Counted from the first letter of the stretch, positions 1 through 9,025 are shown. The stretch is DNA of 38,396 nucleotides from Phycisphaerae bacterium (GCA_012729395.1 JAAYDF010000051.1:1-38396), one strand, 5' to 3'. Program-made: numbers and translations. Notes: generated from the letters alone by a model not told the origin.

Positions 1-690
1 GCCTATGTCGATGTCACCATGAGCGAGGCCGTCTATGCCAACAACGACGGGACCGGGGCCCTGCAGGCGGCTGACTTTACCCTGACCTTCGATCAGAACG
101 GCGGCAACGCCACCAACGTCACGATCAACAGCCTGACCAACAACGCCGATGGCGCTTTGGTGGGCGGCGAGACCGTCATCCGGGTGGTCCTCGATGTCAC
201 CGGCGTACCTGACGGACTGGAAACGGTCACCATCACCCCGGCGGACGGTAACTCGATCTTCGACGCGGCGGGCAACGCGATGGCTGCCGGACAGACCACC
301 GGAGCCGTGACGCTCAGCGATCAGCTGCCACCGGTCATCGACCTCGGGGTCATGGAAGCGACCAACGCACACGTCGACGTCACCATCAGCGAAGGTGTCT
401 ACGCCAACAACGACGGGACCGGAGCCTTGCAGGTGGCCGACTTCACCCTGACCTTCGATCAGAACGGCGGAAGTGCCACCAACGTCACCATCAACAGTCT
501 GACCAACAACGCCGATGGCGCCTTGGCAGGCGGCGAGACCGTCATTCGGGTGGTCCTGGATGTCACCGGCGTGCCCGACGGCAACGAGTTGGTCACCATC
601 ACCCCGGCTGACGGCAACTCGATCTTCGACGCCGCCGGAAACGCCATGGATGCCGCCGAAACCACCGGTGCCCTGAACCTCAACCCATAG
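1..690 (+). CDS. Surface protein with tandem Ig-like repeats (5' end outside window)
   Basis: The frame is open from base 1 and ends with TAG at 688-690, so this is the C-terminal part of a longer protein. It holds two copies of a 122-residue unit: the VDVT-(M/I)-SE start recurs at nt 7 and nt 373. Each unit runs through ANNDGTGALQ, ADFTLTFDQNGG, TNVTINSLTNNADGAL, then a TPADGNSIFDAAGNAM block. The beta-rich, Gly/Asn/Asp/Thr-rich, cysteine-free pattern resembles bacterial Ig-like repeats (SbsA/Big-type) of secreted adhesins and S-layer-associated proteins; this assignment is from pattern only. The chain ends shortly after the last repeat, with no visible membrane anchor. The next gene begins about 20 nt downstream, so the two may be co-transcribed. 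A function beyond extracellular structure or adhesion cannot be claimed. Confidence 0.8.
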   Translation, partial: AYVDVTMSEAVYANNDGTGALQAADFTLTFDQNGGNATNVTINSLTNNADGALVGGETVIRVVLDVTGVPDGLETVTITPADGNSIFDAAGNAMAAGQTTGAVTLSDQLPPVIDLGVMEATNAHVDVTISEGVYANNDGTGALQVADFTLTFDQNGGSATNVTINSLTNNADGALAGGETVIRVVLDVTGVPDGNELVTITPADGNSIFDAAGNAMDAAETTGALNLNP

Positions 691-710
691 TGCCTCAAGG
701 AGCTAGTGCA

Positions 711-2249
711 ATGCGGTGCAGATACGACCATGATGGAACAACCGGCCCCCGTTGGGCTGCGACGTTGGCAGTCATGCTGGCGGCAAGCACGATGGCCGTG
801 CGGGCTCAGGATCCCTGCCCCTCACCCTTTGTGGTGGGTGACAACCTGGTCCCGGCAAATACGCGGCCGGTCGCGGTGCTTGCCCAGCTCGATATCGACG
901 CGGACGGCGTGGCAGACGGTGCACCAGATACCGACGGCGACGGTCTGCCCGACAACTGGGAAGTGGGGGGCCTCCACCCCGGGTTCGTCGGGTTCTTCGC
1001 CCCCACCGCCATCGGGCCCGGAACCCCGCCCACCTTCCTCACCGCCCGCCTGACCGTCTCCACCGATGCCGACAACGCAGATACCGACGGCGACGGCCTG
1101 ACGGATTTCGTCGAGGTCTTCGGCCTCAAATACATCGATGACTACGGCAACGGCAGGCTGGACTTCGTCTTCACTGATACCAACGGCAACGGACGATGGG
1201 ATCTCGGCGAACCCATCGACCCGAGCAGTGAATGGCTGGATCTCAACCTCGATGGGCTGCCCTCGATCGGCGAGTATCCCCTGCCCAACATCGACCCGGC
1301 CGCCAATCGCCAGTATGACTTCGACGGATTCGTCTTCACCGACCCCAGCAATCCGGATACCGATGGCGATGGCATCCTGGATGGCTGTGACGTTGATCCG
1401 CTCATCAACCCCGAGACCTTCGGCGTGTCTCTGGCCACCGGATTCGTGAGACCCTATGCTGAGGAAGGCGACACGGATCTTGATAACGACGGACTCGGCA
1501 ACGGGTCAGACTTCGGAAACGACATCATTCAGACCGTGGACTTCCCCACCGACGTTGCCGATTTGCTCACCATTTTCCGAAAGGACCGCATCACCGCCGG
1601 TACGCTCCCCGAGTCGTTGATCGAGGATTTGCTCGGCGCCGATTGGGACGGCAACGGACTCTTCCGGATCACCGACACCAACGGGTTTGCCAGGCCGCAG
1701 ATCGGAACGGCGGTCGACATCGCCGGCAACGATTGCTTCTACAACTCGTTGGGCACGCTTCAGACCCGCTATGCGGAGCTGTTCCGCGTCGGGCCGCGCA
1801 AGCTCTACGGCGAGTTGCCCACCGAGGATGCCGACTGTGCCTTGGCCCCTGGCCTGGGTACCTCCACCGTCGCAGGGGATCGAAACGATCCGGGTACCAA
1901 CTACGCCACCATGCGACAGGGGCTCGGTTATCAGCTCATCGTCGTGCCGGCCGGTCGCATCCCCATCACTTTCCCCGACGTGCGGGTGTGGACTATCCTC
2001 TACGCGTGGCGGACGTCGGGGTTTGATATCGACGGCGACGGATTCGTGGGCTCGCCCGAAGGCCGATTCACTCAAGATGATCGCCATCCGTTTGTGATTG
2101 ACACTGAAGTCGATCTGAGTTTCGACGGGCGCATTGCCGTGCCGCAGCGGTTCGAGTGTGGCATCATGGCTCCCCTGGCGATGACCGGGATGCTCGCGGG
2201 TTTCGCGGTCTTCAAGATGGTGGGCCGACCTCGACGCCGGTTGTCGTAA
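711..2249 (+). CDS. Secreted DxDxDG calcium-motif protein with C-terminal membrane tail
   Basis: The ATG at 711 is chosen because AAGGAG lies at 697-702, 8 nt upstream, and because it gives a good signal peptide (basic start, hydrophobic AATLAVMLAAS, cleavage near VRA-QD). An in-frame GTG at 690 overlaps the previous stop and is less likely. The mature protein carries many DxDxDG loops (DIDADG, DTDGDG three times, DTNGNG, DLDNDG, DIDGDG) of the thrombospondin-type-3 or dockerin-like calcium-binding kind. The C-terminus is Cys-Gly, then a hydrophobic stretch (about MAPLAMTGMLAGFAVF), then an Arg-rich end. That three-part layout resembles a protein-sorting tail, but it lacks the PEP motif seen at 28517-29179. 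It is probably an extracellular or cell-surface protein expressed with the repeat protein upstream. The enzymatic role, if any, is unknown. Confidence 0.8.
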   Translation: MRCRYDHDGTTGPRWAATLAVMLAASTMAVRAQDPCPSPFVVGDNLVPANTRPVAVLAQLDIDADGVADGAPDTDGDGLPDNWEVGGLHPGFVGFFAPTAIGPGTPPTFLTARLTVSTDADNADTDGDGLTDFVEVFGLKYIDDYGNGRLDFVFTDTNGNGRWDLGEPIDPSSEWLDLNLDGLPSIGEYPLPNIDPAANRQYDFDGFVFTDPSNPDTDGDGILDGCDVDPLINPETFGVSLATGFVRPYAEEGDTDLDNDGLGNGSDFGNDIIQTVDFPTDVADLLTIFRKDRITAGTLPESLIEDLLGADWDGNGLFRITDTNGFARPQIGTAVDIAGNDCFYNSLGTLQTRYAELFRVGPRKLYGELPTEDADCALAPGLGTSTVAGDRNDPGTNYATMRQGLGYQLIVVPAGRIPITFPDVRVWTILYAWRTSGFDIDGDGFVGSPEGRFTQDDRHPFVIDTEVDLSFDGRIAVPQRFECGIMAPLAMTGMLAGFAVFKMVGRPRRRLS

Positions 2250-2255
2250 GCGAGA

Positions 2256-2579
2256 ATGCGAGCCATGGCCCGAAGGATATCCACCGCACTGGGGCGCCGC
2301 TGGACGGTTGTGCCGGGATTCTTGGCCGGGTTGGTGATATTGCTTGTCGCCTGTACCAGCGATTCTCGCTCGCGCCGGCACGAAGAGCCGAGGCCCGCAC
2401 CGACGGAGCATCGGCCGCGGAACGAATCGGGTTACTTTGATCGCCAGGCCGGCAGCATGGCCGACGAAGACGCCCGACGCGTTCAACCCAGCGTCTCGCG
2501 TCCAGATCGACCCGGTCGTCGGCCTGAGCCCATCCAACAACGGCCGACCCGGCCGATGGACCAGCCGCGCTTGCGCTAG
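2256..2579 (+). CDS. Small Arg/Pro-rich lipoprotein, hypothetical
   Basis: Starts 6 nt after the preceding stop; the second Met codon at 2265 is an equally good start. The N-terminus is basic (RRISTALGRRW), followed by a hydrophobic segment ending in a lipobox, LVAC-T, so it should be lipidated on Cys and anchored to a membrane. The remaining roughly 70 residues are rich in Arg, Pro, Glu and Gln, with no Cys and no recognisable domain, and look disordered. No clear Shine-Dalgarno sequence is present, so translation may depend on coupling to the upstream gene. The signal peptide with lipobox is the main reason to believe the frame. I recognise no family. Confidence 0.5.
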   Translation: MRAMARRISTALGRRWTVVPGFLAGLVILLVACTSDSRSRRHEEPRPAPTEHRPRNESGYFDRQAGSMADEDARRVQPSVSRPDRPGRRPEPIQQRPTRPMDQPRLR

Positions 2580-2697
2580 GCAAAACCCGGCGGCCGGCGG
2601 CGGCATGTAAGTAGCTGGGACGAAAGCAGTAACGGCTCGCGAGCACTGGAGGGTGACCGGTGAGACGCTTCTGTAGAGCAAACGAGAGTCAACCCGC

Positions 2698-2703
2698 TAT
2701 AAT
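2698..2703 (+). promoter_or_regulatory. Possible -10 box (TATAAT) for the sigma54-activator gene
   Basis: A perfect TATAAT sits 83 nt before the GTG start of the activator gene. The hexamer 17 nt further upstream has little resemblance to TTGACA, so this is a candidate only. No -24/-12 sigma54 promoter was seen. Confidence 0.35.
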
Positions 2704-2785
2704 GGAATCCGTACGTTCCGGTTCCCGCACGTCGAAGGCGTAGCGGCAGTCGCAGCACGGCCGCGCACTTGGAGTCCGGAAAGCT

Positions 2786-4366
2786 GTGAGTCCGTTGGCC
2801 GAGTCACTATCTCCCGCATCTTTGACCGCCCTCACCGAGGCGGCCGCGGCCATTACCTCGACCCTCAAGCTCGACTCGGTGCTGCAAACCATTGCCCGGC
2901 TGGCATGTAGCGTTACCCGCGGCGAGGCCAGTTGCGTCTTTCTGCTCGATGCTCGTACCCGCCGGGTCACGGTGGCCGCCGCCACAGGTAGCCGACGCGA
3001 CGCGTTCATCGGCCGGGAGTTCGATTCCAACCTCGGGATTCCCGGGCAAGTCATACGCACCGGCTCGCCGATCAGCATCATCAACGCATCCCGCGACAAC
3101 CGATTCGTCAAACAGATCGATCACCTCGCCAGCCTTCGCACGCATTCCATCATTGCCGCACCCATGCTCCACCGCGGGGAGATGATCGGCGTGGTCGAGG
3201 TGGTCAATCGGCTTGACGGTAGCGATTTCAGCCCCAATGACCTCAAAATTCTTCAGGTTTTCGCCACCCTCGCCGCCGGCGCTACCCAGAACGCCAGGGC
3301 GTACGCGGACCTGCAACTCAAATACGACGGTCTGCGCGAGTCGGTCATGAAGAAGACCGCGATCATCGGGCAGTCCCCGCTGATGCAGGAAGTCTTGAAG
3401 CTTTGCGAGCGCGTCGCCCCCAGCAACGCCACCGCTCTGCTGCTCGGCCAGACGGGTACCGGCAAGGAACTCTGTGCCCGCTACATCCACAGCGTGTCAC
3501 GTCGCCGGCACGAAACCTTCGTCGCGATCAACTGCGCTGCCCTCAGCGAGACATTGCTCGAAAGCGAGCTGTTCGGTCACGAGAAGGGATCCTTCACCGA
3601 CGCCCATGCCCAGCGTCGCGGATGGTTCGAGGCGGCCAACCGGGGCACGTTGTTCCTCGACGAGATCGGCGACATCAGCCGTGCCACCCAGGTCAAGCTC
3701 CTCCGCGTCCTCCAGGAGCGGGAGTTCGTGCGCGTCGGTGGCAGCAAGCCCATCCCCTGCGATGTCCGCATCATTGCCGCCACCAACCGGAACCTGAAGA
3801 ACATGATGGCCGACGGCCTGTTCCGCGACGACCTCTACTACCGCCTCAGCGTTTTTCCCATTCGCATCCCTTCGCTACGCGAACGTCGCGAGGACATCCC
3901 GCTCTTGGTCGAACACTTCGTCAAGCACAGTGCCGAGGCGTTTCGCGTTCCCGCGGTGCGGGTGTCCGAGCCGGCCATGGACCTGCTGACGCGCTACCAT
4001 TGGCCGGGCAACATCCGCGAGCTGCAAAACGTCATCGAGCGATCGGTCCTCATGGCCGACAACCAACAGTTGCTGCCCGGGCATCTCCCGCCGGACATCC
4101 AGGCGGCGGTGGCCGAGGTACTCGTCAGCGAAGATGTGAACAGCCTCCAGGGCCAGGAGCGAGCCCTGATTCTCAAGGCGCTGACGCAATGTGCCTGGAA
4201 CCAATCCAAGGCTGCCAGGACGTTGGGCATCTCGCGAGATTACCTGCGACACAAGATCAAGAAGTACGGACTGCGGAAACCGGCCTCTCCCGGCGACGCC
4301 GATGGCGAGTCATGCTCGTTCTCTGAGAGCCCGGTGATGGGATACGCTGGCGGAAGCGGCACATGA
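2786..4366 (+). CDS. Sigma54-dependent activator (GAF, AAA+, Fis HTH)
   Basis: A 526-residue NtrC-family enhancer-binding protein that would use ATP to open sigma54 promoters. Domains: an N-terminal GAF sensor (about 15-175), the AAA+ domain with Walker A GQTGTGKE (221-228), Walker [11 protein letters not shown], and the [13 protein letters not shown] arginine-finger region, then a Fis-type helix-turn-helix near the end ([19 protein letters not shown]). The sigma54-contacting loop reads GSFTDA (268-273) instead of GAFTGA; the key Phe-Thr pair is kept. The start is GTG, with GGAG about 11 nt upstream. GAF rather than a receiver at the N-terminus suggests sensing of a small molecule. No partner kinase is adjacent and no target promoter was found in the window. 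Confidence 0.93.
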   Translation: MSPLAESLSPASLTALTEAAAAITSTLKLDSVLQTIARLACSVTRGEASCVFLLDARTRRVTVAAATGSRRDAFIGREFDSNLGIPGQVIRTGSPISIINASRDNRFVKQIDHLASLRTHSIIAAPMLHRGEMIGVVEVVNRLDGSDFSPNDLKILQVFATLAAGATQNARAYADLQLKYDGLRESVMKKTAIIGQSPLMQEVLKLCERVAPSNATALLLGQTGTGKELCARYIHSVSRRRHETFVAINCAALSETLLESELFGHEKGSFTDAHAQRRGWFEAANRGTLFLDEIGDISRATQVKLLRVLQEREFVRVGGSKPIPCDVRIIAATNRNLKNMMADGLFRDDLYYRLSVFPIRIPSLRERREDIPLLVEHFVKHSAEAFRVPAVRVSEPAMDLLTRYHWPGNIRELQNVIERSVLMADNQQLLPGHLPPDIQAAVAEVLVSEDVNSLQGQERALILKALTQCAWNQSKAARTLGISRDYLRHKIKKYGLRKPASPGDADGESCSFSESPVMGYAGGSGT

Positions 4367-4452
4367 GACGTGTGGCGAATTGTCGTCCGCGACCTATGCT
4401 ATATCTATAACTCCATTGTTGTCAGTGTGTTGCGCCACTCCTTCCGCCGGAC

Positions 4453-4481
4453 GTGACAATCTGTCGCGGCACATCTATATT
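4453..4481 (+). promoter_or_regulatory. Sigma70-type promoter for the macrodomain gene
   Basis: GTGACA (4453-4458), a 17-nt spacer and TATATT (4476-4481) match five of six positions in each box. The site lies in an AT-rich stretch after the sigma54-activator gene and would give a leader of about 100 nt. A small hairpin (CCACGG/CCGTGG, 4544-4558) lies in that leader. Confidence 0.55.
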
Positions 4482-4588
4482 AGCCGCAAGCATTTAGGTT
4501 ATCCTTTGCCCCAAACGGCGCCGATAATAGGCACAACTGTCGACCACGGCCGCCGTGGGCTCGTGTGGTGCAACTGGCTGGTAGGACT

Positions 4589-5002
4589 ATGGTTGAAAAG
4601 GTCTGTAACCTCTGGCTTGAGCCGGCGGCGTTCCGCTGTATCCTCACCAATGGGTCGATTACTCCCGCCGGGGAAGCTATCTTGGAGCATCGCACCGCTC
4701 AGGAGGCGGTCTCCCGGTACGCGGGCGTGGCCCAGGATTTGGGGCATCTCCTTGCCTCGCGCGGGAACCAGGTCCACGTGATCCGTCCCGGGGTGGTCTC
4801 CTTTCCCGTCATGCAATCTCAGTACTCGTTGCCCAGTTTGCCGATCATCGAGCGGAGTGCCCGCCAGCTCGTCGAGTTGGTCGGGTCGCAGCAGACGTTG
4901 CTTCCCCGGCCGGGCTGCGATGCGGGGCAGTTGGCCTGGGAGGACGTGGCCAAGGTTCTCGCCTTCCTGCCCGACAACATCATTGTGATTCAGTACACCT
5001 GA
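4589..5002 (+). CDS. Macrodomain-like ADP-ribose-binding protein (TARG1-type)
   Basis: About 137 residues from ATG 4589 (in-frame GTG codons at 4565 and 4568 are alternatives; AGGA lies very close to the ATG). The N-terminal CILTNGSITPAGEAILEHR segment matches the 'TTNG..knGeaVMG' strand-loop of bacterial and phage macro-like proteins. SFPVMQ matches their 'sFPvK', and LLPRPGCDAGQLAWEDV matches the TARG1/ALC1-type C-terminal motif (PRxGCGxxGLxWe.V). Proteins of this class bind ADP-ribose and often hydrolyse ADP-ribosyl esters, ADP-ribosylated DNA or ADP-ribose-1''-phosphate. The cytoplasmic hydrolase role is inferred from motifs. The usual Gly in GCG is Asp here and the usual Lys after FPV is Met, so activity is uncertain. 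It is transcribed alone from its own promoter, and no DarT-like toxin is adjacent. Confidence 0.72.
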   Translation: MVEKVCNLWLEPAAFRCILTNGSITPAGEAILEHRTAQEAVSRYAGVAQDLGHLLASRGNQVHVIRPGVVSFPVMQSQYSLPSLPIIERSARQLVELVGSQQTLLPRPGCDAGQLAWEDVAKVLAFLPDNIIVIQYT

Positions 5003-5034
5003 TCGATCGCACGGGCCCCGTGGTAGAGGCCCTT

Positions 5035-5733
5035 CTACGCTTGCGTCACGGCCACTCTGCCGAGGAGTTCGTCGAGGATGCGAGCTTTGGAGTGCACGAA
5101 AGGCACGGTGGACAGCTCGTGCTCGCTCTTGTCGTCTCCGAAGTAGAACACCAGGCGCCCGCTGCCCAGCATCCCGTATTCGACCACATCTTCGATGACC
5201 AGCTTGAACCTGGCTTGGGCCGTGGGGTGCCGTTCCACTTCCTGCAGGAAACCCCGGTGGATGATGATTTCGTTGTGCTCGACGACCCAGTAATGGAATC
5301 GCGTGATGACCCAGGCGATCACCAGGTTGAACAACAGGACGAGCCCGAACAGGAAGTAGAAAGCGGCATTGGCGTAGACCTTGATACTGAGAGCCCGCCC
5401 GATCGCCTGCCAAGCGCCGCCCGCGATTTGCAGGTTGATTACCAGGACGATCAACACCAGGACCAGAATGAGCAGGCAGACGATGATGAAACCTCGCAGG
5501 CTGAGGTCGTAAAGCAACATAGTCAGGTTGATCAGGAGGATAAACAGGAAGCCCAGGCAGACCAGGTGGGGGAATCCGAAGTCGGCGTTGGTGGCGGGCG
5601 GTTCCTGGGTCATCATGATGGCGCCGGCCACGCCGGCCATCACAAGTGTCGGCAGCATGAGGATGATCTTGGGCCACGAGCGGATGACCACGCGGTTGGG
5701 TTTGACGGGTTTTTGAGCAGTACTCTGGGTCAT
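5035..5733 (-). CDS. Membrane protein with C-terminal PH-like domain, hypothetical
   Basis: A 232-residue protein. AGGAG lies 7 nt before the ATG. After a short basic N-terminus there are four hydrophobic segments: about residues 23-42, 55-75, 80-102 and 120-145. A soluble C-terminal part follows (about 146-225) with alternating strands (NEIIIHRGF, RLVFYFGDD, HELSTVPFV) and a terminal helix, like the bacterial PH-like fold of many small membrane proteins. The domain call is by appearance. It faces the macrodomain gene, with about 30 nt between their ends, so the pair is convergent. No catalytic motif was seen. Confidence 0.75.
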   Translation of the reverse strand: MTQSTAQKPVKPNRVVIRSWPKIILMLPTLVMAGVAGAIMMTQEPPATNADFGFPHLVCLGFLFILLINLTMLLYDLSLRGFIIVCLLILVLVLIVLVINLQIAGGAWQAIGRALSIKVYANAAFYFLFGLVLLFNLVIAWVITRFHYWVVEHNEIIIHRGFLQEVERHPTAQARFKLVIEDVVEYGMLGSGRLVFYFGDDKSEHELSTVPFVHSKARILDELLGRVAVTQA

Positions 5734-5842
5734 GGAACGACTCCTACTTGGCCGCGCGTGCGAGCGCGGTGCTGAGGCGGTCTTGCGTACCTGTCACCAG
5801 GGGCAAGTGTCGTGGGTGCGGGCGTGCTCGTCAAGGAGCTCG

Positions 5843-6445
5843 TCAGGCGTCTTCGGCGGTAGGGTCTGGGGCCAGGGTTGTTGAGGATGAGTTGGCGGTG
5901 GTTCGTTCCAGGATGCCGGAGGACGCTACGTCCTGGGCCAATCGTCGGTATGCCTGCACGACGTCCTTGCAGATCAGGTCGATTCGTTCGCGGAGGTCGC
6001 GGCGTTCGCGAAGGATACGCCCGGTGAGGAGTCGGAGTCTGCGGTAGCGTGTTCGTTGGCGTCGTTGTCGGAGTTCGGTGCGGAGCACCCCTCGGATGGT
6101 TCGTACGAGATCGACGGTGTCGATGGGGTGTGGGGCCACTCCGCGGATTCCGAGTCGCATGGCATCGATCAGGTCCTCGGGCGTTGGGGAGTCAGCCAGC
6201 AGGATGATGGGGCACTTGTTGGAGACCTGGATGCGGCGGACCAGTTCGAGTCCGTCGGCGTCGTGCAGTGACAGCTCGGTGATGACGAGGTCGTGGCGGT
6301 GGTTGAGTTCCTCACGGAGCGCTTCGCCGGCGCAGGAGACGCGGTTGATCTGGACCTGCATGACCTCGAGCAGGCACTCCTCGATCATCTCAGCGAGGGA
6401 GGGTTCGTTCTCGACCAGCAGGATACTGACGGACCGTTTGGGCAT
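5843..6445 (-). CDS. Degenerate receiver-domain protein with basic C-terminal helix
   Basis: The ATG at 6445 has GAGGA 7 nt upstream; the frame is open further upstream, but that part has no domain. Residues about 5-125 form a receiver fold (ILLVENEP start, TELSLHDADGLEL at strand 3, IILLADS at strand 4). The phosphoacceptor Asp is replaced by Glu (E57) and the conserved Lys of the K-P motif by His (H106, in APHPID). The Thr/Ser position still carries Ser86. These are the hallmarks of an atypical receiver that cannot be phosphorylated in the usual way, and Glu can mimic a phosphorylated Asp. The remaining approximately 75 residues are Arg-rich and helical, probably a coiled coil or nucleic-acid/protein-binding segment. 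It is the last gene of the operon with the HDOD kinase and the HTH-receiver protein, separated from the kinase gene by 240 nt. Confidence 0.85.
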   Translation of the reverse strand: MPKRSVSILLVENEPSLAEMIEECLLEVMQVQINRVSCAGEALREELNHRHDLVITELSLHDADGLELVRRIQVSNKCPIILLADSPTPEDLIDAMRLGIRGVAPHPIDTVDLVRTIRGVLRTELRQRRQRTRYRRLRLLTGRILRERRDLRERIDLICKDVVQAYRRLAQDVASSGILERTTANSSSTTLAPDPTAEDA

Positions 6446-6685
6446 GCTCGCTTCCTCAGCCGGAAAGCACAGGCGAGGCGATATCCGCGAAAAAAGGCCG
6501 GCGGGCGTTTTGGCCGCGAGAGCGAGGAGGAGAGGAGGAGAGAACAAGGCCTCCACGGCCCGCCTGGCCCGGATATCTGGATTCCCCCGGCATTACCGCC
6601 TTGTGACTACGAACCCCGTTCAGGCATCCAGCCCCTCATCGCCGCGTCCGTGGCTGTGGTGCTTGCTTCCCGCGTGGTCTGCCCG

Positions 6686-9025
6686 TCAGGCCGGGCTTGC
6701 GGCGGGAATCGAGACTAGGACAACCGTTCCTTCTTGTGGTCGGCTGGCGATCCGGATAGTTCCCCTGTTTACCTCCGCGTACCGGGCCGCGCGGGAGAGC
6801 CCGAGTCCTCGGCCTCGGCCGGCCGGTCGCTGCGAGAAGAACGGATCCATTGCCCGCTCCAGCACCTCGGGCGTCATTCCGACGCCGTTGTCTTCGACTC
6901 TGACCACGAGCATTTCATCGGTTACATCGCCTCGACAATTGACGATCAAACGCGGGTTGGGGTGTTCACGCATGGCTTCGACCGCGTTGCGGATGACTTC
7001 GTCGAATAACTTCCGCATCTGGGCGGCGTCCGCCGTGACGAGGGGTAGATCGTCCGATAGGATTAACTGAAATTGTTGATCGCTGAGGATGTTTTTGTCG
7101 AGCCAATCGCGGCGTAGTTCGGCCAATAACGCGCCGATGGACCAGGTACTCAGCTCGGGGGGTGCCGGTTTGGCGTATTCCATGAGTTCGGTGACGATGG
7201 CGCTGGCCCGATGGGCGTGCTCGGCGATCACGTCGGCGGATCGCCGGGTGTGTTCATCGACTTCATTTCGAGCGAGCAACTGAGCGCGGCCGGAGATGAC
7301 AGCCAGCGGGTTGTTCAATTCGTGGGCGGCACCCGCGGCCATTTCGCCGACCATGGCCAGCGATCGCATTCGTGCGACGGTCGTCTGCGAAACCACCAAC
7401 CGCCGGTTCATGTCCAGGAGTTCGTCGTTGAGTCGGCTGGCCTGTGCGCGCGATTCGGCCGCGCCGAGCCACGAAGCCACCCAGTCTACCAGGGTAGCCA
7501 ATCCTTCCTGCGCTTGGGGCGGCACAGTCGAGCCGAGGGCCAGCAGTCCGACGGGAACATCGTGGAAGCGAATGACCAGCCAAGCCGCGGGAGGCGTACC
7601 GAGCAGGGTTGCCAAGCGGTCTTGCATCAGGCGAGGTATGGGGGCGTCTCGCATCCATTCCGCGTTGCTGTTTTCGCTCAGGCTGGCGATGAGTCCCGCG
7701 GGCAGAGGCAGGAATTGAGCGGTCGGCGCGGCGGGGTTGTCAGAGTGGGAGGGTTGAGGCGATGGCTCTTTCATTGGGGACGCAGGCTCGGGGTGACAGG
7801 CGGCCAAGGTTGTCAATGAACGCGCCTGGGAGAGGCCGATCATACCTACCGGCATGTCGGGTAGGACGGCTGCGGCCGCGGTGACCGCCGCCCGGCAGAC
7901 GTTCTCGTGAAGGGCGGGCTCGTCCAGAGCGGCCTTGAACGCTCGCAGGGCCTCGAAACACTGCGAACGCTGTTGGAGGCACTGATTGGCTTCGGTGAGG
8001 CGGGCGTTGACACGGGCGAGTTCGGCGTTGGCTCGTCGCAAAGCCTCCTCGTATACCTCCCTGGAGGTGAGGGCGTGCAGGCCGATCAACTGCGCACGCG
8101 ATTCGACCCACTCAGGCAGGGCCGCCCGAACCTGTTCGAGGGTCTTTGGCGTCAGACCTGCCGTTTGGCCGGAGTGCTCCTCCTCGTGTCCGAGGTCGTG
8201 GCTTCCCGAGCAGCCGATGCACATCTGTCGAGCCAGTTTGTTCGCCAGGTGGACGAGCCGAACATGGTCCGCATAACGGATCTGCGTGGGCAAGGCCGTA
8301 GGGGGGTGGTGGTGTAACCAGATGGTCTCGGCCACCATATCGGGCAATTTCCAGTGCTGGGCGAGGCGCCGGCCGACCAGGGTATGGTCTACGCCGAAGA
8401 CCTCGCGTTCTCCGTCGGCCAGGCTTAGCAGCAGGGCCTCGCTTTGCTCGATGACCCGGTCGTAAGCTTTTGGGAAGAATCCTGCCAGCACGATCTTGCC
8501 GATGTCGTGGAGCAGGCCGCAACAGAAGGCATCTTCCGGTTGGATTGGTCCGCAGCTTTTTGGGTTTTTCGTTTCGGCAACGGCTTCCGCGAGCAACCGG
8601 GCCGCACACGCCACCGCCAAGCTGTGTTTCCAGAAACCCTCGCGGTCGAATCGCCGTGCCCCTTCCTTTCCTTGCCGGGCCAGGGTCTCGAACACCTCGA
8701 CGGAGAGCGTCAGGTTTCGCACCGCATGGAAGCCGAGAACCTGGACCGCGCGTTCGATGGTTTGGGCGTCGGTGCCACGGTCTGCCCGGCGAGCGACCGC
8801 CAGGACTCGGGCCGCGAGGCTCTGGTCGGACTCGATCAGGCGCACGAGGTCGCGTACCCCGGTTCGCTCGTCGCTCGTCAGCTCCAGTAGCTGGACCGCT
8901 GTCTGGGACAGCGTGGGCAACGACTCGATCTGCGCGAGGATTAGCTCGACCTGTGTGGCGTCCACGGGCGTGCCTTCCTCTTTGAGGTTACGGAGGGTCG
9001 CCTTGTCCTCGGTGGTCGTGGCCAT
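6686..9025 (-). CDS. HDOD-domain sensor histidine kinase
   Basis: A 779-residue soluble protein with no membrane segment. Residues about 25-290 form an HDOD domain: an LPTLSQTAVQLLELTSD start, HSLAVACAARLLA, and GLLHDIGK with the HD pair. A coiled coil follows (about 320-355), then a GAF-like region (about 360-520), a dimerisation/phosphoacceptor helix with AGAAHELNNPLAVISG (phosphoacceptor H568), and a HATPase domain with N-box EVIRNAVEAM, G1 DNGVGM, PFFSQR and G2 GRGLGLS. All kinase boxes look intact. The ATG lies 2 nt after the stop of the HTH-receiver gene, so they form one operon. The likely pathway is cytoplasmic sensing, autophosphorylation of H568 and transfer to D118 of the upstream-encoded regulator. 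HDOD proteins often link signalling to cell-cycle or stress control, but the signal here is unknown. Confidence 0.93.
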   Translation of the reverse strand: MATTTEDKATLRNLKEEGTPVDATQVELILAQIESLPTLSQTAVQLLELTSDERTGVRDLVRLIESDQSLAARVLAVARRADRGTDAQTIERAVQVLGFHAVRNLTLSVEVFETLARQGKEGARRFDREGFWKHSLAVACAARLLAEAVAETKNPKSCGPIQPEDAFCCGLLHDIGKIVLAGFFPKAYDRVIEQSEALLLSLADGEREVFGVDHTLVGRRLAQHWKLPDMVAETIWLHHHPPTALPTQIRYADHVRLVHLANKLARQMCIGCSGSHDLGHEEEHSGQTAGLTPKTLEQVRAALPEWVESRAQLIGLHALTSREVYEEALRRANAELARVNARLTEANQCLQQRSQCFEALRAFKAALDEPALHENVCRAAVTAAAAVLPDMPVGMIGLSQARSLTTLAACHPEPASPMKEPSPQPSHSDNPAAPTAQFLPLPAGLIASLSENSNAEWMRDAPIPRLMQDRLATLLGTPPAAWLVIRFHDVPVGLLALGSTVPPQAQEGLATLVDWVASWLGAAESRAQASRLNDELLDMNRRLVVSQTTVARMRSLAMVGEMAAGAAHELNNPLAVISGRAQLLARNEVDEHTRRSADVIAEHAHRASAIVTELMEYAKPAPPELSTWSIGALLAELRRDWLDKNILSDQQFQLILSDDLPLVTADAAQMRKLFDEVIRNAVEAMREHPNPRLIVNCRGDVTDEMLVVRVEDNGVGMTPEVLERAMDPFFSQRPAGRGRGLGLSRAARYAEVNRGTIRIASRPQEGTVVLVSIPAASPA

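Noticed and set aside
1506-2681. Long minus-strand open frame (391 codons) opposite the DxDxDG protein
   Set aside because: It is antisense to a gene with a good ribosome-binding site, signal peptide and clear motifs. The translation is Arg/His/Gly-rich and has no domain; high-GC DNA gives such shadows.
4499-5677. 392-codon minus-strand frame spanning the macro and PH-like genes
   Set aside because: It is out of frame with the PH-like gene, has no domain and crosses a convergent gene boundary.
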